Positions 25,989 to 33,581 of a stretch of DNA of 64,000 bases are shown here, piece by piece (the first letter of the stretch is position 1; every line of letters starts with the position of its first letter). The position numbers and the translations under genes are program-made. Origin of the DNA: an uncultured Bacillota bacterium (GTDB lineage: Bacteria > Bacillota_I > Bacilli_A > RFN20 > CAG-826); assembly GCA_949298195.1 (NCBI GenBank), contig CASFVT010000016.1:1-64000 (forward strand), written 5' to 3'. The notes under the pieces were generated by a model, which was not told the DNA's origin, ran no database searches, and was given only the letters and a program-made list of their open reading frames with translations.

Positions 25989-27569
25989 ATGTTTTACCTT
26001 GAAATCAGCGACGCGGTCCTGGGCTTATCGCTAGCCGGGGCCCTCGTCGTCGGTCTCGTCCTGGCCCTCGTGGCCTTCCTTGCGTTCGGGCCGAAGCTCG
26101 CCAAGAAGAGCGCCTCGAAGGAGGCCAAGCAGATCTTGAGGGATGCCGAGACGAAGGCCGAACGGATCAAAAAGAACGCCGAACTCGATGCCAAGCAGGC
26201 CGCCTTCGAGAAAAAGCAGGAGACCCAGAACGAGATCCGGGAGATGAAATCCGAAATCATCGCCCAGCAGAACAACCTCTCGATGCGGGAGAAGACGATT
26301 GACCAACGTGACCGGGCCCTTCTCGACCGCGAGAAGGCACTCGAACAGAAAAACGAGGTCCTCGGCCAGAAGATCGAGGCCAATCAGAAGAAAGGCGAGG
26401 AACTCGACAAGAAGATCGAGGAAATCATTGCCGAGCTCGAGAAGGTCTCTGGAATGTCGACCAAGGAGGCCCATGACGAAATCATGGCCCGGGTCGAATC
26501 GCGGATGGCCAGCGAGATAGCCGCCTACATCAAGAACGCCGAAGACGAGGCCCACGACACGGCCGAAGCCAAGGCCAAGAACCTCCTCTCGATGGCATGC
26601 GACAAATACGCCCAGGAGGTGACCACCGAACGGACGGTCGCCGTCATCGCCCTGCCGACCGACGAGCTCAAGGGCCGGATCATCGGGCGGGAAGGCCGGA
26701 ACATCCGGGTTCTCGAGCAGACCCTTGGAGTCGATCTCGTCATCGACGATACCCCGGAGGTCATCACCGTCAGCTGCTTCAACCCAATCCGTCGGGAAAT
26801 CGCCCGGCGGACCCTCGAGGCCCTCGTCAAGGACGGCCGCATCCAGCCCGGCCGCATCGAGGAAGTCGCAGCCAAGATGAAGAAGGAAGTCGAGACCGAG
26901 ACCCAAAAAGCCGGCGAAGAGGCGGCCAACAAACTCGGCTTGCCGCGGATCAGGCGGGAGCTCCTCGCCCAGCTCGGGAAGCTCAAGTACCGGACTTCCT
27001 ATGGGCAAAACGTCCTCATGCACAGCATCGAGGTGGCCCATTTGACGGGCATCATGGCTGCCGAGCTCGGCCTTGACCAGAACCTTGCCAAGCGGGCCGG
27101 TCTCCTCCACGACATCGGCAAGGCCGTCGATTTCGAGATCGAGGGGAGCCACGTCGCCCTCGGGGCCGACTTGGCCCGGAAATACGGCGAGCCCGATGTC
27201 GTCGTCAACGCAATCGAGTCCCACCACGGCGACGTCGAGGCCAAATACGTCATCTCCTATCTCGTAAAGGCGGCCGATACTCTTTCGGCAGCCCGTCCGG
27301 GTGCCCGGAGCGAGACGATGGAGAACTACGTCAAGCGGATCGCCCAACTCGAGGAGATCGCCAATGGCTTCGAGGGAGTCCAGCAGGCCTACGCCGTCCA
27401 GGCAGGACGGGAAATCAGGGTCATGGTCATTCCCGAAAAGGTCTCCGATAGCGAGGCCGTGAAGATGGCCATGGAGATGAAGGACAAGATCGAGTCGACG
27501 ATGGCCTACCCTGGCCAGATCAAGGTCAACGTCATTCGCGAATACCGGGCCGTGGAGACGGCCAAGTAG
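25989..27569 (+). CDS. rny: Ribonuclease Y
   Basis: Membrane-anchored endoribonuclease that starts mRNA decay in Firmicutes. The 526 residues show an N-terminal transmembrane helix, a long Lys/Glu-rich coiled coil, a KH domain (GRIIGREGRNIRVLEQTLGV) and the HD domain (LLHDIGKAVDFE near residue 373, and AIESHHGDVEA). The ATG at 25989 lies 8 bases after GGAG (25977-25980); the ATG at 25983 is too close to it. It heads rny-ymdB-miaB-miaA, spaced by 2 bases or overlapping. Confidence 0.96.
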   Translation: MFYLEISDAVLGLSLAGALVVGLVLALVAFLAFGPKLAKKSASKEAKQILRDAETKAERIKKNAELDAKQAAFEKKQETQNEIREMKSEIIAQQNNLSMREKTIDQRDRALLDREKALEQKNEVLGQKIEANQKKGEELDKKIEEIIAELEKVSGMSTKEAHDEIMARVESRMASEIAAYIKNAEDEAHDTAEAKAKNLLSMACDKYAQEVTTERTVAVIALPTDELKGRIIGREGRNIRVLEQTLGVDLVIDDTPEVITVSCFNPIRREIARRTLEALVKDGRIQPGRIEEVAAKMKKEVETETQKAGEEAANKLGLPRIRRELLAQLGKLKYRTSYGQNVLMHSIEVAHLTGIMAAELGLDQNLAKRAGLLHDIGKAVDFEIEGSHVALGADLARKYGEPDVVVNAIESHHGDVEAKYVISYLVKAADTLSAARPGARSETMENYVKRIAQLEEIANGFEGVQQAYAVQAGREIRVMVIPEKVSDSEAVKMAMEMKDKIESTMAYPGQIKVNVIREYRAVETAK

Positions 27570-27571
27570 GA

Positions 27572-28366
27572 ATGAGGATTCTCTTCTTCGGAGATGTCGT
27601 CGGAAGGAGTGGGCTAGCCGCCCTCTCCTTCTTTTTGCCTCGCTTGAAGGAGAAGACGAAAGCCGACTTCCTCATCGTCAATGGGGAGAATTCGGCCCCG
27701 GACGGCCGGGGGATGGGCTACCAGGAATTCGAACAACTATACGGCCTTGGGGCCGACTGCGTGACCCTGGGCAACCATTTCGACCGGAAGAAATCGATCC
27801 TGGCCCACCTCGACGGGGAAAGGGCAATCCTCCGCCCAGCCGGTTGGGAGGAAGAAGCCCGGGGTGCGTCTTCCCGCGTCTACTCGGTCGACGGCGTGCC
27901 CATCCGGGTGAGCAACCTCCTCGGGAGGGGCCTGATGGACCGGGAATATGCCTCGCCGTTCACGATGATCGACCGGATTCTAAAAGGGTCGGATGAGAAA
28001 ATCCACCTCGTCGATTTCCATGCCGAATCGACTTCCGAGAAGGCCTTGTTCGCAAACTATCTCGATGGGAAGGTCTCCGCGGTCATCGGGACCCACACCC
28101 ACGTCATGAGCGCGGACTCCAGGATCCTTCCCAGCGGGACCGCCTTCATCACCGATGTCGGGATGAACGGCGATCCCGACGGGATCATCGGCTTTGACGT
28201 CGAGACGGCCCTGGGTCGCTTTGTCTACGGAAAAGAAACCCATTTGACCCCCGGCCAGGGAAAGCGCCTCATGGCCAATGCCGTCCTCCTCGACATCGAT
28301 GAGGGCGACGGCCATGCCAAATCGATCGAACCCATTTCCCTCATCGAGGAAGGAGAGAAACGATGA
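27572..28366 (+). CDS. ymdB: YmdB-type metallophosphoesterase
   Basis: Dimetal phosphoesterase of the TIGR00282 family; the B. subtilis protein hydrolyses 2',3'-cAMP and affects biofilm formation. Metal ligands are visible in FFGDVVGRSG, VNGENS, TLGNHFDR and HVIGTHTHV (here VIGTHTHVMSA). 264 residues, standard. It sits between rny and miaB as in Bacillus and overlaps miaB by 4 bases. Confidence 0.95.
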   Translation: MRILFFGDVVGRSGLAALSFFLPRLKEKTKADFLIVNGENSAPDGRGMGYQEFEQLYGLGADCVTLGNHFDRKKSILAHLDGERAILRPAGWEEEARGASSRVYSVDGVPIRVSNLLGRGLMDREYASPFTMIDRILKGSDEKIHLVDFHAESTSEKALFANYLDGKVSAVIGTHTHVMSADSRILPSGTAFITDVGMNGDPDGIIGFDVETALGRFVYGKETHLTPGQGKRLMANAVLLDIDEGDGHAKSIEPISLIEEGEKR

Positions 28367-30093
28367 AACTCGAAGAACGCTACTTGGCTTGCCAAAAGGA
28401 AGCCGCGCGGAAACTCCAGACGGACTACGGACGCTTCCTTGGCCAGGTGCCGGCGCTGCTCAAGGAGAAATACGCCGGGCGGCGTTATTTCATCAAGACC
28501 TACGGCTGTCAAGGCAACGTCCGCGACGGGGAGACGATGGCCGGTCTACTCGAGCTTCTCGGCATGAAGCCGGCCACCGACGAGAAAGAAGCCGCCATCG
28601 GCATCATTAACACCTGCGCGGTGAGGGAGAACGCCGAGGAGAAGATCTTCGGGGAAATCGGGCTATACAAGGAAAACGCCGAAACCGACCCCGACTTCAT
28701 CCTCGTCATCGCCGGCTGCGCGATGGCCATCGACGGCCTCGCCTCCTCGATCATGAAGCGTTATCCCTGGGTAAGACTTGTCATCTCCACCCACGAGGTC
28801 GGGGAACTGCTTTCCCTCCTTTCCGATGCCCTCGATAAGAGGATCATCGCGACGAGGAGCGCCGCCGCGGAAGTGGTGGAAGGCCTTCCGGCCGTCCGGA
28901 CCGATCCCTACAAGGCCTACGTGAACATCTCCCATGGCTGCGACAAGTTCTGCACATATTGCATCGTTCCCTATGCCCGGGGCCGGGAACGGAGTCGGAA
29001 GAAGGAGGAGATACTCGAGGAGTGCCGTTCCCTCGTCCGGGCTGGTTATCAGGAAATCACCCTCCTCGGGCAAAACGTCAACTCCTACGGGCTCGACCTC
29101 GATGGAGGATATCACTTTGCCGAACTCCTCCGCGACGTCGCCGCGACGGGGATCCCGCGCCTTCGTTTCCTCACTTCCTATCCGAGCGTCTTCAACCTCG
29201 AGATGGCCGAGGCGATGGCCTCCTCCCCGAACATCTGCCCGGCCCTCCACTTCCCCGTCCAAAGCGGCTCAACGAGCTGCCTCCGGCGGATGGGCCGGCG
29301 TTATAGCCGTGAGGAATATCTCGAAAGATTATCCGAAATTCGGCGGGTCGTCCCGGGAATCGCGGTGAGCACCGACATCATCGTCGGCTTCCCCGGGGAG
29401 AGCGAGGAGGAATTCCTCGATACCCTTTCCCTGGTCAAGGAGGCCCGTTTTGCCTCGGCCTTCACCTTCATCTATTCCCCCCGGCCCGGCACCCCGGCCG
29501 CCAAGATGGAGCAGGTCGATCCGAAGATCAGCCACGAACGCTTCCTCCGCCTCAAGGAGGCGGTCGAGTATTCGACGGCCGAATATGCTTCCTCTTTCGT
29601 CGGGCGGGAAGTCGAGGTCCTCGTCGACGGCCCGAGCAAGAAGGACGGCGACATCCTCTCCGGCTACACGAGGGAAGGGAAACTCGTCCATTTCCCCGGG
29701 CCGGCCTACCTCCGGGGGACGATGGCCCGGGTGAAGATAGTCGAAAGCCATGTCTTCCACCTTAGGGGCGACCTCCTCGATGACCCGATTGAAACCAAGG
29801 CCCGGGAAGTCTCGCGCCTCCTGAATCTGGATCCCTCGGTCAGTTCGATCAAAAAGAAAAACGGCGACCCGAGGACCATTGCCCACCTCCGGGAAATCGA
29901 CGAGAGGCTTCGCTCAAGCCAAAAGGAAATGGCCCTCGCCATCGGGGACGAGGCGGCCCATAAGAAGGCCAAGTCCGCCTACGAGGGACTCCTTGCTTCC
30001 ATCCGAAGCGACCCCTTGGCCGTCAATTACCTCCGGGAGCACGCCTACCTCGAGGAAGAACTCCTCCTCATCAGGGAGATCCTCGAAAGATGA
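28363..30093 (+). CDS. miaB: tRNA-2-methylthio-N6-dimethylallyladenosine synthase MiaB with a C-terminal YmcA/YlbF-like extension
   Basis: Radical-SAM methylthiotransferase that turns i6A37 into ms2i6A37. The N-terminal cluster cysteines are Cys49, Cys85 and Cys119; the radical-SAM CxxxCxxC is Cys193, Cys197 and Cys200. The TRAM domain ends near residue 468. About 105 extra residues follow, mostly helical, including REIDERLRSSQKEMALA and SDPLAVNYLREHAYLEEELL. This pattern resembles the Com_YlbF family (YmcA/RicA, YlbF/RicF). In B. subtilis ymcA is the gene directly after miaB, so this looks like a gene fusion. MiaB of B. subtilis has 509 residues. Overlaps ymdB and miaA by 4 bases each. Confidence 0.93.
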   Translation: MKLEERYLACQKEAARKLQTDYGRFLGQVPALLKEKYAGRRYFIKTYGCQGNVRDGETMAGLLELLGMKPATDEKEAAIGIINTCAVRENAEEKIFGEIGLYKENAETDPDFILVIAGCAMAIDGLASSIMKRYPWVRLVISTHEVGELLSLLSDALDKRIIATRSAAAEVVEGLPAVRTDPYKAYVNISHGCDKFCTYCIVPYARGRERSRKKEEILEECRSLVRAGYQEITLLGQNVNSYGLDLDGGYHFAELLRDVAATGIPRLRFLTSYPSVFNLEMAEAMASSPNICPALHFPVQSGSTSCLRRMGRRYSREEYLERLSEIRRVVPGIAVSTDIIVGFPGESEEEFLDTLSLVKEARFASAFTFIYSPRPGTPAAKMEQVDPKISHERFLRLKEAVEYSTAEYASSFVGREVEVLVDGPSKKDGDILSGYTREGKLVHFPGPAYLRGTMARVKIVESHVFHLRGDLLDDPIETKAREVSRLLNLDPSVSSIKKKNGDPRTIAHLREIDERLRSSQKEMALAIGDEAAHKKAKSAYEGLLASIRSDPLAVNYLREHAYLEEELLLIREILER

Positions 30094-30971
30094 TCGTCGC
30101 CCTCCTTGGCCCGACGGCCTCCGGGAAAAGCTCGCTTGCTGAAGAATTGGCCGCCGAGTTCCCGTTCGTCATCGTCAATGCCGATCCCTTCCAGACCTAT
30201 CGGGGAATGGAGATCCTTTCCTCGGCCCCAAGCAAGGAAGACTTAGCCAAGGCCGATCACCGGCTCTATCTTTTCCAGGATGTCGATGTCCCTTATGACG
30301 TGGTGAGCTACCAAGCCGATGCCCGGCGGGAAATCGCTGCCGTCAAAGCCCTCGGAAAGATCCCCTTCTTCGTCGGCGGAAGTGGGCTCTACCTTCGTTC
30401 CGCCCTCTTCGAATATGAATTCCCGAAAGCCGTCAAGAAGATCGACATGAGTCCCTATTCCGCGCTTTCGGATGGGGATTTGCACGCGAAACTATCCGAA
30501 CTCGACCCAGTTGAATCTAAGAAAATCCATCCCAACAACCGGGTGAGGGTCCTCCGGGCCATCGAGATCGTTCTCATGACCGGGAAAAGGAAAAGCGACC
30601 TCTTCCCCTCCCGTCCGAAGCCCATCGAGGAAACCCTCTTCCTCTATCTCAAACCCGACCGCGAGACGACCCGTAGGAAGATCGATGAGCGGCTCGATGG
30701 GATGATCGAGGCCGGACTCGTATCCGAGGTGGACTCCCTCGTCCGGCACTATGGCTACGGTGCCCCGGGGCTCAAGGCCATCGGGGCCAAGGAACTATTT
30801 CCATATTTCCGAGGGGAGAAGCCCCTCGAGGAATGCCTTCTCGACATCCGTACCCACACCCATCAATACGTCAAGCGACAAGAGACCTTCTTCGCCCATC
30901 AATTCACGACGACGAAAATATCTTCCAAGGAGGAAGCCGAAGATGCCATCAAAGCCTTCCTTTCAAAGTAG
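30090..30971 (+). CDS. miaA: tRNA dimethylallyltransferase
   Basis: Adds the dimethylallyl group to A37, producing the substrate of MiaB encoded just upstream. The P-loop GPTASGKSS (7-15), the DPFQTYRGMEI segment (with Pro-Phe where many homologues have SMQVY), FVGGSGLYLRSALF and the late GLKAIGAKE are present. 293 residues, normal. It overlaps miaB (ATGA) and the following tcdA-like gene by 29 bases. Confidence 0.94.
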   Translation: MIVALLGPTASGKSSLAEELAAEFPFVIVNADPFQTYRGMEILSSAPSKEDLAKADHRLYLFQDVDVPYDVVSYQADARREIAAVKALGKIPFFVGGSGLYLRSALFEYEFPKAVKKIDMSPYSALSDGDLHAKLSELDPVESKKIHPNNRVRVLRAIEIVLMTGKRKSDLFPSRPKPIEETLFLYLKPDRETTRRKIDERLDGMIEAGLVSEVDSLVRHYGYGAPGLKAIGAKELFPYFRGEKPLEECLLDIRTHTHQYVKRQETFFAHQFTTTKISSKEEAEDAIKAFLSK

Positions 30972-31641
30972 GACCGCCCTCTTGATTGGGGAAGACGGGG
31001 TGAAGTGTCTTGCCTCATCGAAGGTCTACCTCGCCGGTCTCGGCGGGGTCGGGGGCACTTGCTTCGAGGCCCTCGTCCGGTCTGGAATCGGATCCTTCTT
31101 CCTCGTCGACGGCGATAAAGTCGAGGAAAGCAATCTCAACCGTCAGCTCCTCTTCACCGAACTCGCCCTCGGAAGCTATAAAGTCGAGGCGGCTTACATG
31201 AGGGCAGCCTTGATCAATCATCGCCTTCAAGTGGATACGAGGAAGAAAAGAATCGAGGCCGAGGAGAGAATCGACCTCCGTGGCTATGACCTCGTCATCG
31301 ACTGCATCGACGATGTCGGGGGCAAGCTTGCCCTCATCAAAAGCGCGATCGAGGCCGAAAAGCCGATTCTCTCAAGCCTAGGGATGGGCTTCCGGCTCGA
31401 TCCCTCCGCCCTCAGGGCCGGGAAGATGGGGGAAGTCCAAGGCGACCCCCTGGCCAAGGCCCTCCGGACGAGGGCCCGGAAAGAGGGCATCGACCTCTGC
31501 CCGGTGACTTTTGTCTATAGCCAGGAGTTCCCGCACGGGCATGGGGAGGACGTGGCCTCGATGATGATGGTCCCTTCCGCGGCCGGGCTCCTCCTCGCCG
31601 CGGAGGCGGTCAAGGCCCTCCTCGGGATGAAGGGCGACTAG
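30943..31641 (+). CDS. tcdA: E1-like ATP-dependent dehydratase of the TcdA/CsdL type (t6A37 cyclisation)
   Basis: 232-residue ThiF-family enzyme that adenylates a carboxylate. Nucleotide motif AGLGGVGGTCFEALVRSG, then LVDGDKVEESNLNRQ, and DLVIDCIDDVGGK. The family member TcdA converts t6A37 of tRNA into cyclic ct6A. The ATG at 30943 lies 9 bases after AAGGAGG (30927-30933), inside the end of miaA; a longer reading overlaps miaA fully and was rejected. Placement directly after miaB-miaA makes a run of genes for position 37 of tRNA. A ubiquitin-like-protein activating role is less likely because no such partner is near. Confidence 0.88.
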   Translation: MPSKPSFQSRTALLIGEDGVKCLASSKVYLAGLGGVGGTCFEALVRSGIGSFFLVDGDKVEESNLNRQLLFTELALGSYKVEAAYMRAALINHRLQVDTRKKRIEAEERIDLRGYDLVIDCIDDVGGKLALIKSAIEAEKPILSSLGMGFRLDPSALRAGKMGEVQGDPLAKALRTRARKEGIDLCPVTFVYSQEFPHGHGEDVASMMMVPSAAGLLLAAEAVKALLGMKGD

Positions 31642-31704
31642 TCAACCAACCGGGGAATCCCTATCATTAACGTTGATATCTCTTTTTGAATGGGAGCGAG
31701 GCCT

Positions 31705-33315
31705 ATGGTTTTGGATATTGTCGACGTTGCCAGGAAAGCGGGAATCGAGGAACGCCATCTCGAGCTCTATGGTCGCGACAAGGCCAAGATTCTCGATACC
31801 ATCGCCGAGAAGGCCGATTCCCGGCACGACGGGAAACTCATCCTGGTGACGGCCATCACCCCGACCAAGGCCGGGGAAGGGAAGACCACGACCTCCATCG
31901 CCCTCGCCGAGGGATTCGGCGAGATGCACCAAAATGCCCTCCTTTGCCTCCGTGAGCCGGCCCTCGGGCCCGTCTTCGGCATCAAGGGCGGCGCGACCGG
32001 CGGCGGCAAGGCCTCCATCCATCCCTCCGAGGACATCAATCTCCATTTCACCGGGGACATGCACGCCCTCACTTCTTCGATCAACTTGGTGGCTGCCCTC
32101 ATCGACAACGAGCTCTTCCATGGCAGCCTCGGGCTTGACATCGACCCGGAACGGGTGACCTGGAAACGGGCCCTCGACATGAACGACCGGGCCCTCCGGG
32201 AAATCGACATCGCTCTCGGGCCGAAAAACGGGCTGCCCCGTCATGACGGCTTCATCATTACCGTCGCCCACGAGATGATGGCCATCATGTGCCTAGCCAA
32301 AGACGAGGAGGATTTCCTCGCCCGCCTCAATGAGATGATCGTCGCCTATTCCAAATCGGGGAAGGAAGTCACCCTCCGTGACCTCCGTTGCTCGAAGGCG
32401 GTGATGCGTCTCATGAAGAAGGCCCTCCGCCCGAACCTCGTTCAGACCCTGAGCGGGGATCCGGTCTTCGTCCACGGGGGACCCTTTGCCAACATCGCCC
32501 ACGGGTGCTCCTCCATCATTTCCCTCAAATTGGCCCTGAAGCTCTCGCCGCTTGTGATAACGGAGGCCGGTTTTGCGGCCGATTTGGGAGCCGAGAAGTT
32601 CTTCGACATCGTTGCCCGGGAGATGGGCATCAAGCCTTCCCTCACCGTCCTGGTGGCGACCATCCGGGCCCTCAAACTCCACGGCGGGGTTCCCTTCGGG
32701 GAACTCGCTTCGCCCGATGTCGAGGCCCTTAAGCGCGGACTTCCCAACCTCCTGGCCCATTACGAGAACCTCAAGAAGTTCGGGATGGACGTGGTGGTGG
32801 CCATCAATCATTTTTCCACTGACGTCCCGGAGGAGACTGCCTATCTCGAGGATTACCTCCGGGCACGCGATATCCGCTTTGCCTTCGTCGACGCCTATGA
32901 ACGAGGGGCCAAGGGCGGGGTCGGCCTCGCCCACAAGGTAATCGAGGCCCTCGGGGTCGGGGCTTCCGATTATCGCCCCCTCTACGGGATGTCGGAATCA
33001 ATCAAGGCGAAAATCGAGAAGATCGCCAGGGAAATCTACCGGGCCGACGGGGTCGAGTACAGCGAGCTCGCCGAACGGCAAATCGCCGATTGCGAGGCGA
33101 GGGGATACGGCTCCTTCTACGTCTGCATGGCCAAGACCCCGAATTCCTTGAGCGATGACCCGAAACTCCTCGGGGTACCTCTCCACCATGTCGTCCACAT
33201 CCGGGAAGTCGAGGTGAGCAGGGGCGCCCGTTTCATCGTCCCCTTGGCCGGCTCGATCCTCCGGATGCCGGGCCTACCGAAGGTTCCCGCGGCCATCAAG
33301 ATGGAGGACGAATGA
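31705..33315 (+). CDS. fhs: Formate-tetrahydrofolate ligase
   Basis: Makes 10-formyl-THF from formate, THF and ATP, feeding purine and fMet-tRNA synthesis. The nucleotide loop TPTKAGEGKTTTSIAL, REPALGPVFGIKGGATGGG and the closing RMPGLPKVPAA are family hallmarks. The ATG at 31705 sits 8 bases after GGGAG and gives 536 residues, slightly short of the usual about 555; the ATG at 31690 would add five. A possible -10 box TATCAT is at 31662-31667. It overlaps the DUF951 gene by 4 bases. Confidence 0.95.
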   Translation: MVLDIVDVARKAGIEERHLELYGRDKAKILDTIAEKADSRHDGKLILVTAITPTKAGEGKTTTSIALAEGFGEMHQNALLCLREPALGPVFGIKGGATGGGKASIHPSEDINLHFTGDMHALTSSINLVAALIDNELFHGSLGLDIDPERVTWKRALDMNDRALREIDIALGPKNGLPRHDGFIITVAHEMMAIMCLAKDEEDFLARLNEMIVAYSKSGKEVTLRDLRCSKAVMRLMKKALRPNLVQTLSGDPVFVHGGPFANIAHGCSSIISLKLALKLSPLVITEAGFAADLGAEKFFDIVAREMGIKPSLTVLVATIRALKLHGGVPFGELASPDVEALKRGLPNLLAHYENLKKFGMDVVVAINHFSTDVPEETAYLEDYLRARDIRFAFVDAYERGAKGGVGLAHKVIEALGVGASDYRPLYGMSESIKAKIEKIAREIYRADGVEYSELAERQIADCEARGYGSFYVCMAKTPNSLSDDPKLLGVPLHHVVHIREVEVSRGARFIVPLAGSILRMPGLPKVPAAIKMEDE

Positions 33316-33536
33316 GTTCGAGTGAACCTTCCTTTCTCCTCTACGACGTCGTCGAGATGAAACGCCCCCACCCTTGCAAGGACCGGGGCCGCCTCTTCCA
33401 GATCGTCCGCCTCGGGGCCGACGTGAAGATCACCTGCCTCTCCTGCGGGCGGACCATCATGCTCGACCGCGGCCATTTCGACGAACGGGTCAAGCGGAAG
33501 GTCTCCTCGCCGGGGGCCCCGATTAAGACGAAGTAA
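33312..33536 (+). CDS. DUF951 small zinc-ribbon-like protein
   Basis: 74 residues with the DUF951 pattern VVEMKRPHPC, RLGADVKITCLSCGRTIML. Cys22, Cys42 and Cys45 could bind a metal. Function is unknown; in many Firmicutes the gene lies next to ychF or near the parB region, so a translation-linked role is often suspected. Here it is coupled to fhs. Confidence 0.88.
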   Translation: MSSSEPSFLLYDVVEMKRPHPCKDRGRLFQIVRLGADVKITCLSCGRTIMLDRGHFDERVKRKVSSPGAPIKTK

Positions 33537-33549
33537 GGCCAAGATGCCG

Positions 33550-33578
33550 CCCCTCCGCCTATATAGGGGAGGGGTTTT
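33550..33578 (+). terminator. Hairpin after DUF951 whose right arm is the ribosome site of the ABC gene
   Basis: CCCCTCC (33550-33556) pairs with GGAGGGG (33568-33574), followed by TTTT. The right arm lies 7 bases before the TTG start at 33582, so the same element can end the fhs transcript and hold back translation of the next gene. Confidence 0.65.
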
Positions 33579-33581
33579 CCT

